The translations under genes were made by a program, and so were the position numbers. From Molanna angustata (Eukaryota; Arthropoda; Insecta; Trichoptera; Molannidae), in contig OY754970.1 in assembly GCA_963576475.1 (NCBI GenBank), positions 41,500,647-41,564,646 of the forward strand: a stretch of DNA of 64,000 nucleotides, given 5' to 3'. The notes under the pieces were generated by a model. It worked only from the letters and a program-made list of their open reading frames with translations. It did no database searches and was not told the origin of the DNA. Within the stretch, counting starts at the first letter, position 1. Each line of letters opens with the position of its first letter. Positions 44,164 through 53,967 of the stretch are shown piece by piece.

Positions 44164-44410
44164 TTTTTTTTTTTTTTTTTTATTTATTTAACAAAAACAA
44201 TACAATGTTCACATATAAATCACAATTTAAAAAGGTATACAATTTTCATCATATAATTCATAATAACCCTCTTTAATTGAGATAAAATCTCGTGTTAAAA
44301 GAGGGGAGTATCTATTTAATATTATTACATTTACCAAAACATTGTACATCTACTAAAAAATATGAAGCTACACAAAAAAAGAATGAAATAACAAAAAATA
44401 AATAAATAAA
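44164..44410 (-). mobile_element. LINE 3' UTR with compound hairpin and poly(A)
   Basis: Between the ORF2 stop and the A tail lies a hairpin at 44267-44305: outer 8-bp stem CCCTCTTT with AAAGAGGG and inner 5-bp stem GAGAT with ATCTC. The layout (outer stem, inner stem, small loops) resembles the hairpins at 20310-20342 and 24790-24826. Confidence 0.7.
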
Positions 44411-46921
44411 TCAGTACAATTTTTTAATTTTATTTTTAAATATACTATAATTTTTTTCGAGTCTAAGACTCAAAGGGAGTTCATTAAACCACTTAGTACC
44501 TTTATACTTATAGAAATGTTGTGAGGCAGTTGTACGTAAAAGAGGAATGGTAATACATCCTTGTGAATTTATTCTGCTGCTTAAAGAAAATGACAATTGG
44601 TTTGAATTTGTAAGAATATCTTTAAGAATTTGGAACAATGAGATTTTTTTGTAGATATTTTCAACAGTTGAAACTTTAAATTCTTGAAATAAATTAATAG
44701 TTGGATAATCAAATCTCTTTTTTAATATAATTTTAATAATGATTCTTTGAAAAACTTCTAAAGGCACTAAAGTGGTTTTAAAAGCTCCCCCCCAACATAT
44801 AATGCCATATTGTAAGATGGATTGAAATAATGAAAAATATATTGTTTTAAGCAAGTTTGTTTGAAGTATATTTCTTGGTCTCAGAAAAATAAAAATTAGC
44901 TTTTTAAGGCGTTCAATAGTAGTAGTTATATGTAATTTCCATTTCATACTGCTTTCAATAATAATGCCTAGGTATCGGATGTTATTTTTAGTGGATAATT
45001 TAATACACGCTGAGTTACAAGATATGGAGTTGTTGAAACAGGAATTGTCAATATGAATTTTAATATTAAGGTTTTCTGGGATGTATTTATCATTTAATGC
45101 AAATGGGATAATACACGTTTTATCTGTATTCAATGAAAGTACATTACAATCGAACCAAGACTTCAAAACACTTATATCTGATTCAGCTGAGGCAATTAAT
45201 TCCTTCCAGGTGTTATCTTTCAGTATAATGGCAGTGTCATCAGCATAAGAAATTATTTTACCAGATATTGGCAGATTGAATATATCATTAACATAAATTA
45301 TAAATAAAAGTGGACCAAGTACAGTACCTTGAGGTATACCAAAGTTTGCGTTTTTGAAATCACTTAATGTATTGTTGAGTTTGACATATTGTTTTCTTTT
45401 AAATAAATAATTTTGTACCCAGCTTTTAACTTTTCCCGTTATTCCAATTTTATTTAATTTATTTATTAGTTTCGTATGTGATACACTATCAAATGCTTTT
45501 CGGAGGTCAATAAATATTCCCAAACACTTTTTCCCTTGATCCAGTGCATTATATATAGTAGAGGTCAATTCAACAATAGCATCTTGAGTGCTTAATTTCT
45601 CCCTAAAACCATATTGGCTAGAGCTAATTATTTTATTTCTGTTTACAAACTGTAATATTTGTTTTTTTACGGCTTTTTCATACAGTTTTGCTATATTAGA
45701 TACTAATGATATCGGTCTGTAATTATTTGTATTTTTTTTGTCACCAGTTTTGAAAATTGGCGTGATTATTGTAGTTTTATAATTACTAGGAAAATTACCG
45801 TTTGTAAGACTACAATTTATTATATGGGCAATGGGTTTACTGAGCGATTTTCTATTTAATTTTAGTATTTCAGCTGTTATATTATCAAAACCTGGCGCAG
45901 AACCCCCTCGAAGTTCTTTTATATAATTTTCGACATCAGACTGATTAATTGTCTCAAATTTTTCGAAACCATCTGTAGTATCAGGATCAATAGTATTTTG
46001 TACATAAGTGTTTTTGTTAATATTGTTTGCTAAGTTTTTTCCAACATCAGCAAAGTAATTGTTGAAAATATTGGCACATTCTTTCGGATTACTTTTTGTG
46101 TCAAGTATATTGTTGTCATTTCCTATGACTTTGTCTATAGTATAATGTTTTGATTTTTTGCTAATGATTTCGTTAACCGTTTGCCAAATCTTTTTATTAT
46201 TATTACCGTATGTCATTATTTTTTGCCTATAATAATCTTCTTTTGTCATTTTTATGATTTTAGAAAGTTTATTTCTGTATTTTTTAAAATAAGACCGTAG
46301 GTTCGTGTCGTTCGGGTATAATTTAGTATTTTTAAAAAGTTTTTCTTTAAAACGTATTGATACAATCAAACCATGTGATATCCATGGTTTTAATTTCTTA
46401 TATTTTGAAGTTGGCTTAGATATTTGAAAAGAAGTAGCGTCTAATATATGTTTATTAAATGTTTTTTCAAAATTCTGTGCACATGTTTCGGTATCATTTG
46501 TTGATAAAACAGACTCCCAGTTTTCCTGCTGTGGTTTTGAGTGTAGCTTTTCAAGATTAAGAAATGTCTTTTTAGATGTAGAATTTTCTTTCTCGTTTTT
46601 AAATGATGTTTTACTAAGTTCATATAAAAATATACAAGTGTGATGATCAGTTATGTTATTTTTCCAGACAATCGACGATATATTATCAGTATCATATATA
46701 TTCGACCAAATGTGATCAATACACGATGGTTTTTGACCTAATATTTCTCTCGTATGACTTTTATTGTATTGTTTAAATTCAAGTTCGGTCATAACATTTA
46801 TATAGTCTGTTTTATTTTGACTAACATCATTATTTGCGGTATTTATATTAATATCGCCTATAATAATTGTTTGGTTTAATCGTTTATTGACAAATATATT
46901 TTTAAGTTCTTCTAAAAAAAA
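44411..46921 (-). pseudogene. LINE ORF2, endonuclease C-terminal part and reverse transcriptase
   Basis: This is the main part of ORF2. The frame is open upstream of the ATG at 46792 to the T10 run (46914-46923), so that ATG is not the true start. Upstream codons include the endonuclease motif 'IIIGDININ'. After 46792: 'IDHIW' and 'NITDHH' (endonuclease SDH-type motif, residues 46-51), RT 'NNYRPISLVS' (356-365), 'QYGFR' (393-397), motif A 'FIDLRKAFDSV' (427-437), motif B 'GIPQGT' (485-490), 'YADD' (516-519), then the CR1/Jockey-like C-terminus with 'GTKWFNELPLSLR'. No internal stop occurs in 793 codons after that ATG. It would nick target DNA and copy the element RNA. Broken only at the homopolymer from its N-terminal part. 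Confidence 0.9.
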
Positions 46922-47381
46922 AATTTATATTAGAGTCATGAGTTCGATATAATGCAATAATGTGAAAAGATATGTTATTAAAATTTAAACTAATATGCAA
47001 ACAATTTACAAGTTGTATAGGTATTTCAATAATTTTAGTGTTTATACATGTATTTTTTATAAATATAACTATTCCGCTATTTCTATTAATAATATATTTA
47101 GTGTATGAACAGTGATATCCAGGGAGGTTGTAATTTCCAGAATAATTATTTAAATGTGCTTCAGTTAAGACAATACAGTCTGGCTTGAGAATTAATGAGT
47201 TTAGTGAAAGTGTAAATTCATCGAAATTGTGTTTAATACTTCTTATATTCAGGTGAAGTATTGAAAAAGTATTACTCATATTCATAGTCTTAAATACATT
47301 ATTACACTCTGAAATGGTACTACAAATATTTTCAGATATATTATAAGTATTATCAATGTCATCAAAAATTAAATTAGCCAT
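46902..47381 (-). pseudogene. LINE ORF2, N-terminal endonuclease part, frameshifted
   Basis: It begins with ATG at 47381 one base after the stop of the upstream frame. About residues 39-72 show APE-type endonuclease features: 'FSILHLNIRSI' and 'CIVLTEAHL', with the catalytic E in 'LTEAHL', later 'FHIIALYRTHD'. It ends shortly after a run of ten T (46914-46923 on the plus strand as A). Nine would keep the frame to the rest of ORF2. It is either a real one-base insertion or a sequencing error. Confidence 0.85.
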
Positions 47382-47382
47382 C

Positions 47383-48273
47383 TTATATATTAAAATTAAA
47401 ATATCTTATATAAACAGGCATTAAAAGTGGTAATAGATAGTTGATTTTATATAAACTTATATGCTTTTGAAATTTCAAAATAGAAGTTATCATTTTAACA
47501 CAGATATATATTGTATGTTTTGGCAATGTAAATTTGTAAATGTATTGGTCATTTATGGTATAATACAAGTTAAGTATCCCTGTTGTATAATGTATAATAT
47601 TTTTACAACAATAATACTTTTGTGCATCGACCGCTTGCGGTACGAAACAGTAAAGCATCACTAGTGTACAGTCAATAATAATAATATCAATGCATAGAGC
47701 AAAAACTAACCCATTACGGACCAACTTTATAATATTTAATATATTTTTTATTGAAAATATAATATCATCAAAATGTAGCAGACAGTATAGTATATTTGAA
47801 CACTTTATAAAACATAACATGATCATTAACTGTTGCATAAAAATAATTAAAAAAAATATATTTGTATGTAAATTTGAATATTTAAGAGATATAAAATATA
47901 AAATCACCATAAACTGTTGTATAAAAAGTAACATTTTCTTTTTGTTGTTAATAGATATTTGAAGTTTATTTCGAGTGTAAAAAACATTGACAGTACCTAG
48001 ATCCTTACATATGAAATTAATCGTTATTGTAATTAAATGTATTGAAAATAGAGTTTTTGATTGGTTTGAAGTAGAAGAGGATAAGTTCACTTCATACTGT
48101 TGCATAGAATATATGATACAAAGTTTTATATAAAATGAAAAAACAATTTTAGAGTATGTAATAAGTATGTACTCGTACATAATATCATCATTCATAATCA
48201 ATTCTACTTTGGGCAATTGATACCATTTTTTTATAATATAGACAATGTTTTGTGTTTGCGGCATGGTTGACAT
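47383..48273 (-). CDS. Extra hydrophobic ORF (ORF-X) between ORF1 and ORF2 of the LINE
   Basis: 296 codons, open with no stop, first ATG 48273 two codons after an in-frame stop. It overlaps the end of ORF1 by 86 nt in the +1 frame and ends TAA, one base, ATG of ORF2. I do not recognise the protein. It is rich in I, L, F, Y, K and N, with hydrophobic stretches at about residues 33-57, 114-130, 138-167 and 188-211 that could span a membrane; 'FIQQFMVILYFI' and 'FMQQLMIMLCFI' look like an internal duplication. In DNA this AT-rich a frame this long is not expected by chance, but protein function is unproven. A low-complexity AT spacer that happens to be open is the alternative. Confidence 0.55.
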   Translation of the reverse strand: MSTMPQTQNIVYIIKKWYQLPKVELIMNDDIMYEYILITYSKIVFSFYIKLCIIYSMQQYEVNLSSSTSNQSKTLFSIHLITITINFICKDLGTVNVFYTRNKLQISINNKKKMLLFIQQFMVILYFISLKYSNLHTNIFFLIIFMQQLMIMLCFIKCSNILYCLLHFDDIIFSIKNILNIIKLVRNGLVFALCIDIIIIDCTLVMLYCFVPQAVDAQKYYCCKNIIHYTTGILNLYYTINDQYIYKFTLPKHTIYICVKMITSILKFQKHISLYKINYLLPLLMPVYIRYFNFNI

Positions 48274-49366
48274 CGAATGTTAATTTGTAAGCATTGTTTT
48301 GATACTCACAATTTTTACATTTTGGAGTTGAGTCAGTATTTTTACAATCGGATAATTTATGGTCCCTACCGCAATGCATACAATTTGGTTTTTTATCCTT
48401 ATTTAGACATCTTAATGCTGTGTGACCAAATTTAAGACAGTGGTAGCATTGCATGACCGGAGTAGCATCCTCGATCATAACTCGTTGAAAACCAATGTTT
48501 ATTTTAGCTTTTTTGATGAGGCAGCTTCTCAATTTTCCACTTGTTTCTATTAAGTAATTTGTAAAATTACTATGTTCTTTGGGTTTAAACATTTTTAATA
48601 ATTTTATAGTATTCTTCGGGTTCTCATTCATAATTTCTTTTATACCTTCATTTTGTGTTTTTAAAGCATCTATAATTTCACCTTCGGTGAAATCAGTTTG
48701 TAGTCCTTTTATACATAGTTTTGGATTTCTTTTTTGAAGTTCAGATGCAATGAGAGATTTACTTAGTTTAGTGTTGATTTCTTTCGTTAATTTTATTGCA
48801 TGGTCCTTATTTGGACATGATATTATAAGTCTGTTTTGTGTGATTTTTTTTATTCCATTGACAGCAATTCCTAGGGTTGTAATTTTAATTTCTTTCGTAA
48901 CTAGATCTTTTATTTCATCAGCTGTCATTTGTGTTTTCTCAGATTTGATCAAAAGCGAGTATTTATTTTCTGGAATAACTATTTTATCTTCTTTGTGGTA
49001 TGATAAAATCTTTTCTTCGCTTTTTTCTTTGAAATAGGTTTCAATTATCCTCATATTTTGTTGATTATTATCAGTTATCTTCCTTATGCAGTCATCATTT
49101 TTATTAATTAATGTAGCTTGTAGGTTAATAATTTGGTCCTGTAGAATCGATTTTTCCTCCTCTTTAATCACCAATTTATTTTGCAATTCAATTATATCTT
49201 TTTGTTGTTTTACTTCATGTTTATTTACTAAGTCCTCTAATAATTTGACATATTTGTCTAAGTTTGTTCTAATGTCCTTTTGTGTCTTATTTTCAGTTTT
49301 TGATATATTAGAAATTTTGTCAATTTCAGTTCTTAAAGAGTTAAAAATTTCTTCTGTACCTTCCAT
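48188..49366 (-). CDS. LINE ORF1, gag-like protein with CCHC zinc knuckles
   Basis: I prefer the ATG at 49366 (392 codons) because its context ACCATGG is a good eukaryotic start; the frame is open further up to an ATG at 49435. The N-terminal third is K/E/Q/N-rich and likely coiled coil ('NSLRTEIDKISNISK', 'DLVNKHEVKQQKDIIELQNK'). The C-terminus has CX2CX4HX4C 'CYHCLKFGHTALRC', a second 'CMHCGRDHKLSDC' and a third cysteine cluster 'CKNC...'. This is the nucleic-acid-binding ORF1 typical of Jockey/I/R1-type LINEs: it packages element RNA. No break is seen. Confidence 0.85.
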   Translation of the reverse strand: MEGTEEIFNSLRTEIDKISNISKTENKTQKDIRTNLDKYVKLLEDLVNKHEVKQQKDIIELQNKLVIKEEEKSILQDQIINLQATLINKNDDCIRKITDNNQQNMRIIETYFKEKSEEKILSYHKEDKIVIPENKYSLLIKSEKTQMTADEIKDLVTKEIKITTLGIAVNGIKKITQNRLIISCPNKDHAIKLTKEINTKLSKSLIASELQKRNPKLCIKGLQTDFTEGEIIDALKTQNEGIKEIMNENPKNTIKLLKMFKPKEHSNFTNYLIETSGKLRSCLIKKAKINIGFQRVMIEDATPVMQCYHCLKFGHTALRCLNKDKKPNCMHCGRDHKLSDCKNTDSTPKCKNCEYQNNAYKLTFDVNHAANTKHCLYYKKMVSIAQSRIDYE

Positions 49367-49496
49367 GGTATGTATAGTTCGTACGCCGCTTAGCGCGACT
49401 CCGTTATTTGTGTGGCACAACAAGAAACAGCACAATACAGTTCACACCCGCAGCGGACGGCGTCCGGTACGATACTGAAATCTTATTTGTTGGGAT
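49367..49496 (-). promoter_or_regulatory. LINE 5' UTR, probable internal promoter region
   Basis: A GC- and CpG-rich segment ('gcagcggacggcgtccggta' on the plus strand) lies upstream of ORF1. LINEs of this type carry an internal polymerase II promoter here; no TATA box is evident. 'atcttatttgttggg' occurs at about 49480 and again at 49502. Confidence 0.45.
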
Positions 49497-49502
49497 AATG
49501 AT

Positions 49503-49915
49503 ATCTTATTTGTTGGGTTCGTCTTCGCCCCGAATAGCAGAAAAACTATTTAAATATCGGAAAAATTAACGGACAAAAATTATACAGAAATTCAATTTTT
49601 AAATAAATTTAAACAAACCGCAATGCGAGCGTGAAAGTGTAAATGAATTTTTATTTTCTTTATATATGTTATAATAATTTAAAGTTGAACTTATCTCTTA
49701 AATTTTTATTTTGACACTAGTTTGTGCATTTTAATTTTAACCAGAATAATTTAAAAATATGTTTTTTTTTTAATTTTTTGCTTGTTCCTTTTACTTTTGC
49801 TGTGAGAATTTCAACCGGAGTAATATTTGATGTTCTTTTTCTCATCGTGTTTCGAATGTACCCGCCCAATGATAATAAAAGAAAAAGAAATAATGAATAA
49901 ATAGAATAAATAAAA
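49503..49915. other. Stretch without supported gene
   Basis: A 70-codon minus-strand frame at 49717-49929 has no domain. Confidence 0.35.
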
Positions 49916-49921
49916 AATATG

Positions 49922-50035
49922 TTCACCAACCGGTGACAGGTCGTAAGCCCTGTAGGTGCCTCGAGTTCCTGGTTCTTCTACAATATCCCAACTTCGTCTC
50001 TATTGAGATGTTAAAAAAATTTTTGTCAATAAGAA
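49922..50035 (+). repeat. Repeat R-A, core copy
   Basis: 'accggtgacaggtcgtaag', 'ccctgtaggtgcctcgag', 'ttcctggttcttctacaat' and 'cccaacttcgtctctattg' match the family core; the 5' half is missing. Confidence 0.75.
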
Positions 50036-50178
50036 TATTTTTTATAGTTGCATATACACAAACTTTGGATTTTTATCGAATATTTTTATAAATATTGTAA
50101 AAAAACACTCATAAATAGAAACACAGTTAGATTCCACAATGAGTATTTATATTTTAATACAAGCAGAGAAACTCTTCT

Positions 50179-50304
50179 ATCTAGAAGTACATTGCTTATA
50201 TCTAGAAATATATTGCTTATATCTAGAAGTACATTGCTTATATCTAGAAATACATTGCTTATATCTAGAAATACATTGCTTATATCTAGAAGTACATTGC
50301 TTGC
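50179..50304. repeat. 21-bp tandem repeat T8, exactly six units
   Basis: The unit is 'atctagaagtacattgctt' plus 'at'; variants with 'gaaatacatt' or 'gaaatatatt' alternate. Because 21 is divisible by three, plus-strand frames (such as 50048-50317, with repeats like 'LLISRNT') and minus-strand frames stay open. No start context, domain or neighbour supports a gene. Confidence 0.8.
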
Positions 50305-51745
50305 TTCATTCACCTAATGGATATATTCTTCCATGTATCAGGATTTTAAACATTTTTTCCAGCATAGATGTTTTTCTGTGACATCTACATCACATTTACA
50401 TAATATATCAAATAAATGGCTTTGTTTACCAACGATTTTATAAAACAATGGTTTAATTTATGACAAGGAATTTTACAGACAAAAATGTACTGTCGTAAAA
50501 ATGTATAAGTTGGTAGTAATTTACAATTGTTAAGTTGGTTAAATTTCCATAATCATCAACTGTTAACTGAGATGACTGAAGTGCGTATTTGGCACCTGTT
50601 TGAGATATATAACTTCAAATATTTCCAGCATCCAATATTCAGGAGAATATTAACTTCTCATTTCTTTTGATGAAGACTATAATATTCTCAATGTTGTGGT
50701 CAGGGATGTATTCGACAAAATAATCATGCATATAACATATTATGCTTTTTGTATTTTTTAACGTTTTATTTAAACCAAACAAACATACAGTCATACAAAC
50801 AAATTCGATGTTAACAATATATCATAGACCAATTTCGTTTGCAGATATTACATTTTTTTTAGTGAAAGAATTACTGCTAAAAATTTGTAGGTCATGGAAA
50901 TTCAGAAGAATAAATTGGACAAACAGAGGTAAAGGAAGGTTGTGGCATTCGCAGTATAACTGAAAAGCAGGAATCAACTACCGTTAACCTCCAAGGGTCT
51001 CTGATTTGGTATTTTAATAATTTCTTTAATTTAAATGCCATATTAGTTTTTTTCTTATTTTAATTTTTGTTTATATCTAGCAGATTCTGTTATTTTTCAC
51101 AGCAGTAACAAATTAGGTCCTTCTCCCTTTCATTTTCTTTTCTTTCCTTTCCCGTCACGGGCAAATATGTGAAATATATGAATATGTAATAATGTTAAGT
51201 GTAGGTATTTAAATTTATTTATTGTTGGATTGTAGGTACATACTTCTATGATTATGTAATGTACATCAATTGTGGACAAAAGTAATTGGTCTGTCTTTTT
51301 CATTTCATAGTGTATTTTATCTGGGTTTTTTTATAAGACTGTATTTGTTCCTTTAATAAATACCTAAAAATATCTACATTCATTAATACATTACATAATA
51401 AATGTTTCTTTGGATGAATGAATTTTAAAAACAATTAGTTCTGCAGAGGGAAAGTAAGAGTTGTTCTAGTATTACTAGAGGGACAATTAATGGGAAGACG
51501 CCTAACAAGAGACTTAGAGAACGGCAATATGAACTATGAGTATGTAGATATGTCTCTCTGTTATAATGCATCTATTTTCTAATGTTATTATTTTGTGATA
51601 ACAAGTGGAAAGAATTCCATCATCAAAGGCATGACAAACAAATATATATTTCAATATTTGTTTAACAATAAACTACATACAAATTTTATTCAGTCAATAT
51701 TGGCGGTATTTATATTGTAGCATTCTGAGGATGGCCTTCGATAGA
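50305..51745. other. Stretch without supported gene
   Basis: Short chance frames only; the segment near 50935-51005 ('gaaaggttgtggcattcgc'-like) could be a decayed LINE end, but no frame confirms it. Confidence 0.35.
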
Positions 51746-51749
51746 AATA

Positions 51750-51964
51750 TAATAATAATAATAATAAACACTTCCTTGCACCCTGCACAAGTGGCGAGTT
51801 TATTGCCGAATGGCAATTTCTTCCAACTAACCAGTGTTTCCAACCCAGAGAAGCAATATTAGCGTGAGAAATAAATTTAAATAAATATCTCCTCTGCTGG
51901 GAATCGAACCCAGGACGCCCGCACAGAAACCAAACGGCTTACCAACTGTGCCACGGCGGTCGGC
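51750..51964 (-). repeat. tRNA-derived SINE2 copy
   Basis: On the minus strand it runs 'gccgaccgccgtggcacag', 'ttggtaagccgtttggt', B box 'gggttcgattcccagc', 'agaggagatatttattt', 'ggttggaaacactggttag', 'gccattcggcaataaactc', ending in 'gtttattattatt'. Full length. Confidence 0.8.
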
Positions 51965-51984
51965 TATAATATAATGATTTAATA

Positions 51985-52428
51985 AATTATATCTCAACAG
52001 GAACAAAGCTGGAAAATAAAAAAAAACGAGTAAAAAAGACACCTACAGTGATGTTTTTCCTATTGTGTGAGAACGTTACACTAATGTAATTATGTCGTGT
52101 ACCGTTTCAGGTTACTCGTGAAGTTGATTAAAAGAAGATTAAGATCAGCTTCAGACTATAGAAATCTTTAAGGTTAAAATTAATTGAATAATAATATTAA
52201 TTAATACAAAAATTAATGACATTTTCATACTAATCTTTCAAATTTTTATGATTAAATGTAGAGTAAAATTAAGATTAGATTATGATTGTTAGTATTCATT
52301 TATGTATACATTTCTAAGATCAATACAAGTTAAGAACGTGTCTTAAGTAGCGACTCGGGACATAATTACACACAGAAAGCATTTCTTTATTTAATTTCTT
52401 TTAAACAAAATTTGAAAGATGCGAGCGG
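51985..52428. other. Stretch with decayed R-A-like piece
   Basis: 'atctcaacaggaacaaag' and 'gacacctacagtg' (51992-52050) resemble the R-A minus strand weakly. The remainder shows nothing. Confidence 0.35.
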
Positions 52429-52715
52429 TGATAGCCCAGCGGTAAGGTCGTCGCCTCATACATGCGTGAGGTCGACGGTTCGAATCCGGGCGGGCCATCA
52501 CCTTTGGATTTTCAAAAAATCTATGTGCGGATTTATATCACAAGCTATATGTAGCCATAATCCAATTTGACTGGTTCCCGTTTCTTCTGGTTACGAAGGT
52601 CAGATGGCAGTCGCTTCAATGTAATAACCAGACTCGCCAATTCCAGGATCATGGTCAAAGCGTACCCCGATAGAAACGGGACAAAAGCGCTAAGGGGAAA
52701 GAAAAAGAAACAATT
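52429..52715 (+). repeat. tRNA-derived SINE4 with conserved central domain
   Basis: Head: 'ggtgatagcccagcggtaag' (A box TAGCCCAGCGG), 'cgtgaggtcgacggttcg' and B box GGTTCGAATCC, in tRNA spacing. The body contains 'gttacgaaggtcagatggca' and 'aaccagactcgccaattcc', closely recalling a central domain of Lepidopteran SINEs, then 'gatagaaacgggacaaaagc'. Only one copy is in this window. A functional tRNA is unlikely: the acceptor pairing is not clean and a SINE body follows. Confidence 0.75.
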
Positions 52716-52719
52716 TTTT

Positions 52720-53262
52720 TAGATACCTACTTATATTCATTCTATATTCTAACACAAATATTTTAAGGAATATATATGTAGATCTGACATAAGCAACGAC
52801 TTCATGCCAGGGTATTGATACACAAAGTGGGGTGGAACGGGGATATACCGAACACATTCAATTTTTAAATGTAAATCAGATGTTAATGACATATTCATAT
52901 AGCAGTAAAAAAATTTGCTTTTCGAAATATAAATCCCTTGACTACTGCTTCAACATTCATTCTGAACCATTCTAAAAATATTCAAACACATTTTATTGAT
53001 TGTCAACAAATTTTGATAACACAGTAACGCAGTGTGAACCAACGAATTTTGTTTTGTGTCATGTCTATACACAATTTGGTCTATGACATAACCTAACCTA
53101 TCCTAACTTAACTTAACCTAACAGAACCTGACATAACATAACCTAACCTTACCTGTTATATTGGGAGAGTAGATATATTTTTTTATTTTCAAAATCTATA
53201 GTTATTTAATTTATCCAATTGATTACGTTAACTGTATAGTATGTGCATGTACTTTATTTGCT
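52720..53262. other. Stretch with CCTAAC-like run
   Basis: Irregular 'aacctaacctatcctaactt' sequence at about 53087-53155. Nothing coding. Confidence 0.4.
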
Positions 53263-53264
53263 GT

Positions 53265-53545
53265 GAGGCGCCGGCCTAGAATAGTGCTTCCATTTTTTTA
53301 TATGTATTACTATCGTTTTCGGGTGTCCCTTAAGAGCCGGGTAATTGAAAATACAATAGGAAAATATCATCTCACAAAGTCCAGCGTTGAGGTTCACAAG
53401 CCATTCTGAATGTTGCTTTTTACGATGAAAAGAAGTAGTGTGTGGGCATACACGCACATGTCGTGATTTATTTTATAAAGTATAGCACACCCGCAAACCT
53501 GTCACTGGTTGTGGGATATGCCGCGATGGTACACATGCATGTGAC
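53265..53545 (+). repeat. Repeat U, RTE 3'-tail-like, copy 2
   Basis: It carries 'ggcgccggcctagaatag', 'tcgttttcgggtgtccctt', 'cacaaagtccagcgttgagg', 'cattctgaatgttgc', 'agtgtgtgggcatacacgc', 'cacacccgcaaacctgtca' and 'gtgggatatgccgcgatgg', in the same order as the other two copies. Confidence 0.75.
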
Positions 53546-53967
53546 CTGTTGTTGATGAATAAATTGAAAATTACGTTACAGAATTCTACTCTGTGTTCCA
53601 TTCGTCGAGTTTCATCTTCATTCTCTAATAGACCCTAAGTTACAAATCACCATCCACGTTATAAAAAATAATATCTCATAATAAAACTCCGTGTGACTAT
53701 TTTGTCACATATAAATATTTCTGGGGACTTTTATATACGTGCTTCAGACGGGTGACAATAATTTCCACTAAGTAATGTTGTGACAGATTTTTGACAAGCT
53801 TTAATAAATTAATTTTGAAATGGATATACCTACACAACGCTGTTTTGGAATATGACAAAATTATATATATAGGTATCACAATTATATATATAGGTATCAC
53901 AAATACAGGACGGGATTGATGTCCAAATATTGATATCAAAATATTGATATTGATATATTTTTTTAAA

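Larger units (their letters stand above)
44164..49496 (-). mobile_element. Near-complete LINE (CR1/Jockey-like) with three ORFs
   Basis: The element is about 5.3 kb in minus orientation: 5' UTR of about 130 bp, ORF1, an extra 296-codon frame, ORF2 (endonuclease-RT), 3' UTR of about 230 bp with a compound hairpin, and an 18-A tail (T run at 44164-44181). The 5' part around 49375-49475 is notably GC- and CpG-rich. A tentative 6-bp duplication (aatgat at 44159-44164 and 49497-49502) would set the outer edges. There is one visible frameshift (ORF2) and otherwise long intact frames, so the insertion is young. Confidence 0.85.

Noticed and set aside
47461..47962. Plus-strand frames of 67 and 90 codons opposite the extra LINE ORF
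   Set aside because: Much shorter than the minus-strand frame and without motifs; probably by-products of the same stop-poor sequence.
48750..49478. Plus-strand frames (95 and 130 codons) opposite ORF1
   Set aside because: ORF1 has zinc knuckles and a good start context on the minus strand; these are antisense shadows.
50048..50381. Repeat-coded peptides ('LLISRNT' or 'YLEIHCL' type)
   Set aside because: Open only because the unit is 21 bp; no start context, domain or neighbour supports a gene.
52434..52500. A functional tRNA gene on the plus strand
   Set aside because: Box spacing fits, but acceptor pairing is poor and a SINE central domain follows directly.
53087..53155. Interstitial telomere (CCTAA)n array
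   Set aside because: The repeat is irregular, mostly six-base CCTAAC-like with many changes, and such runs are common in insect intergenic DNA.
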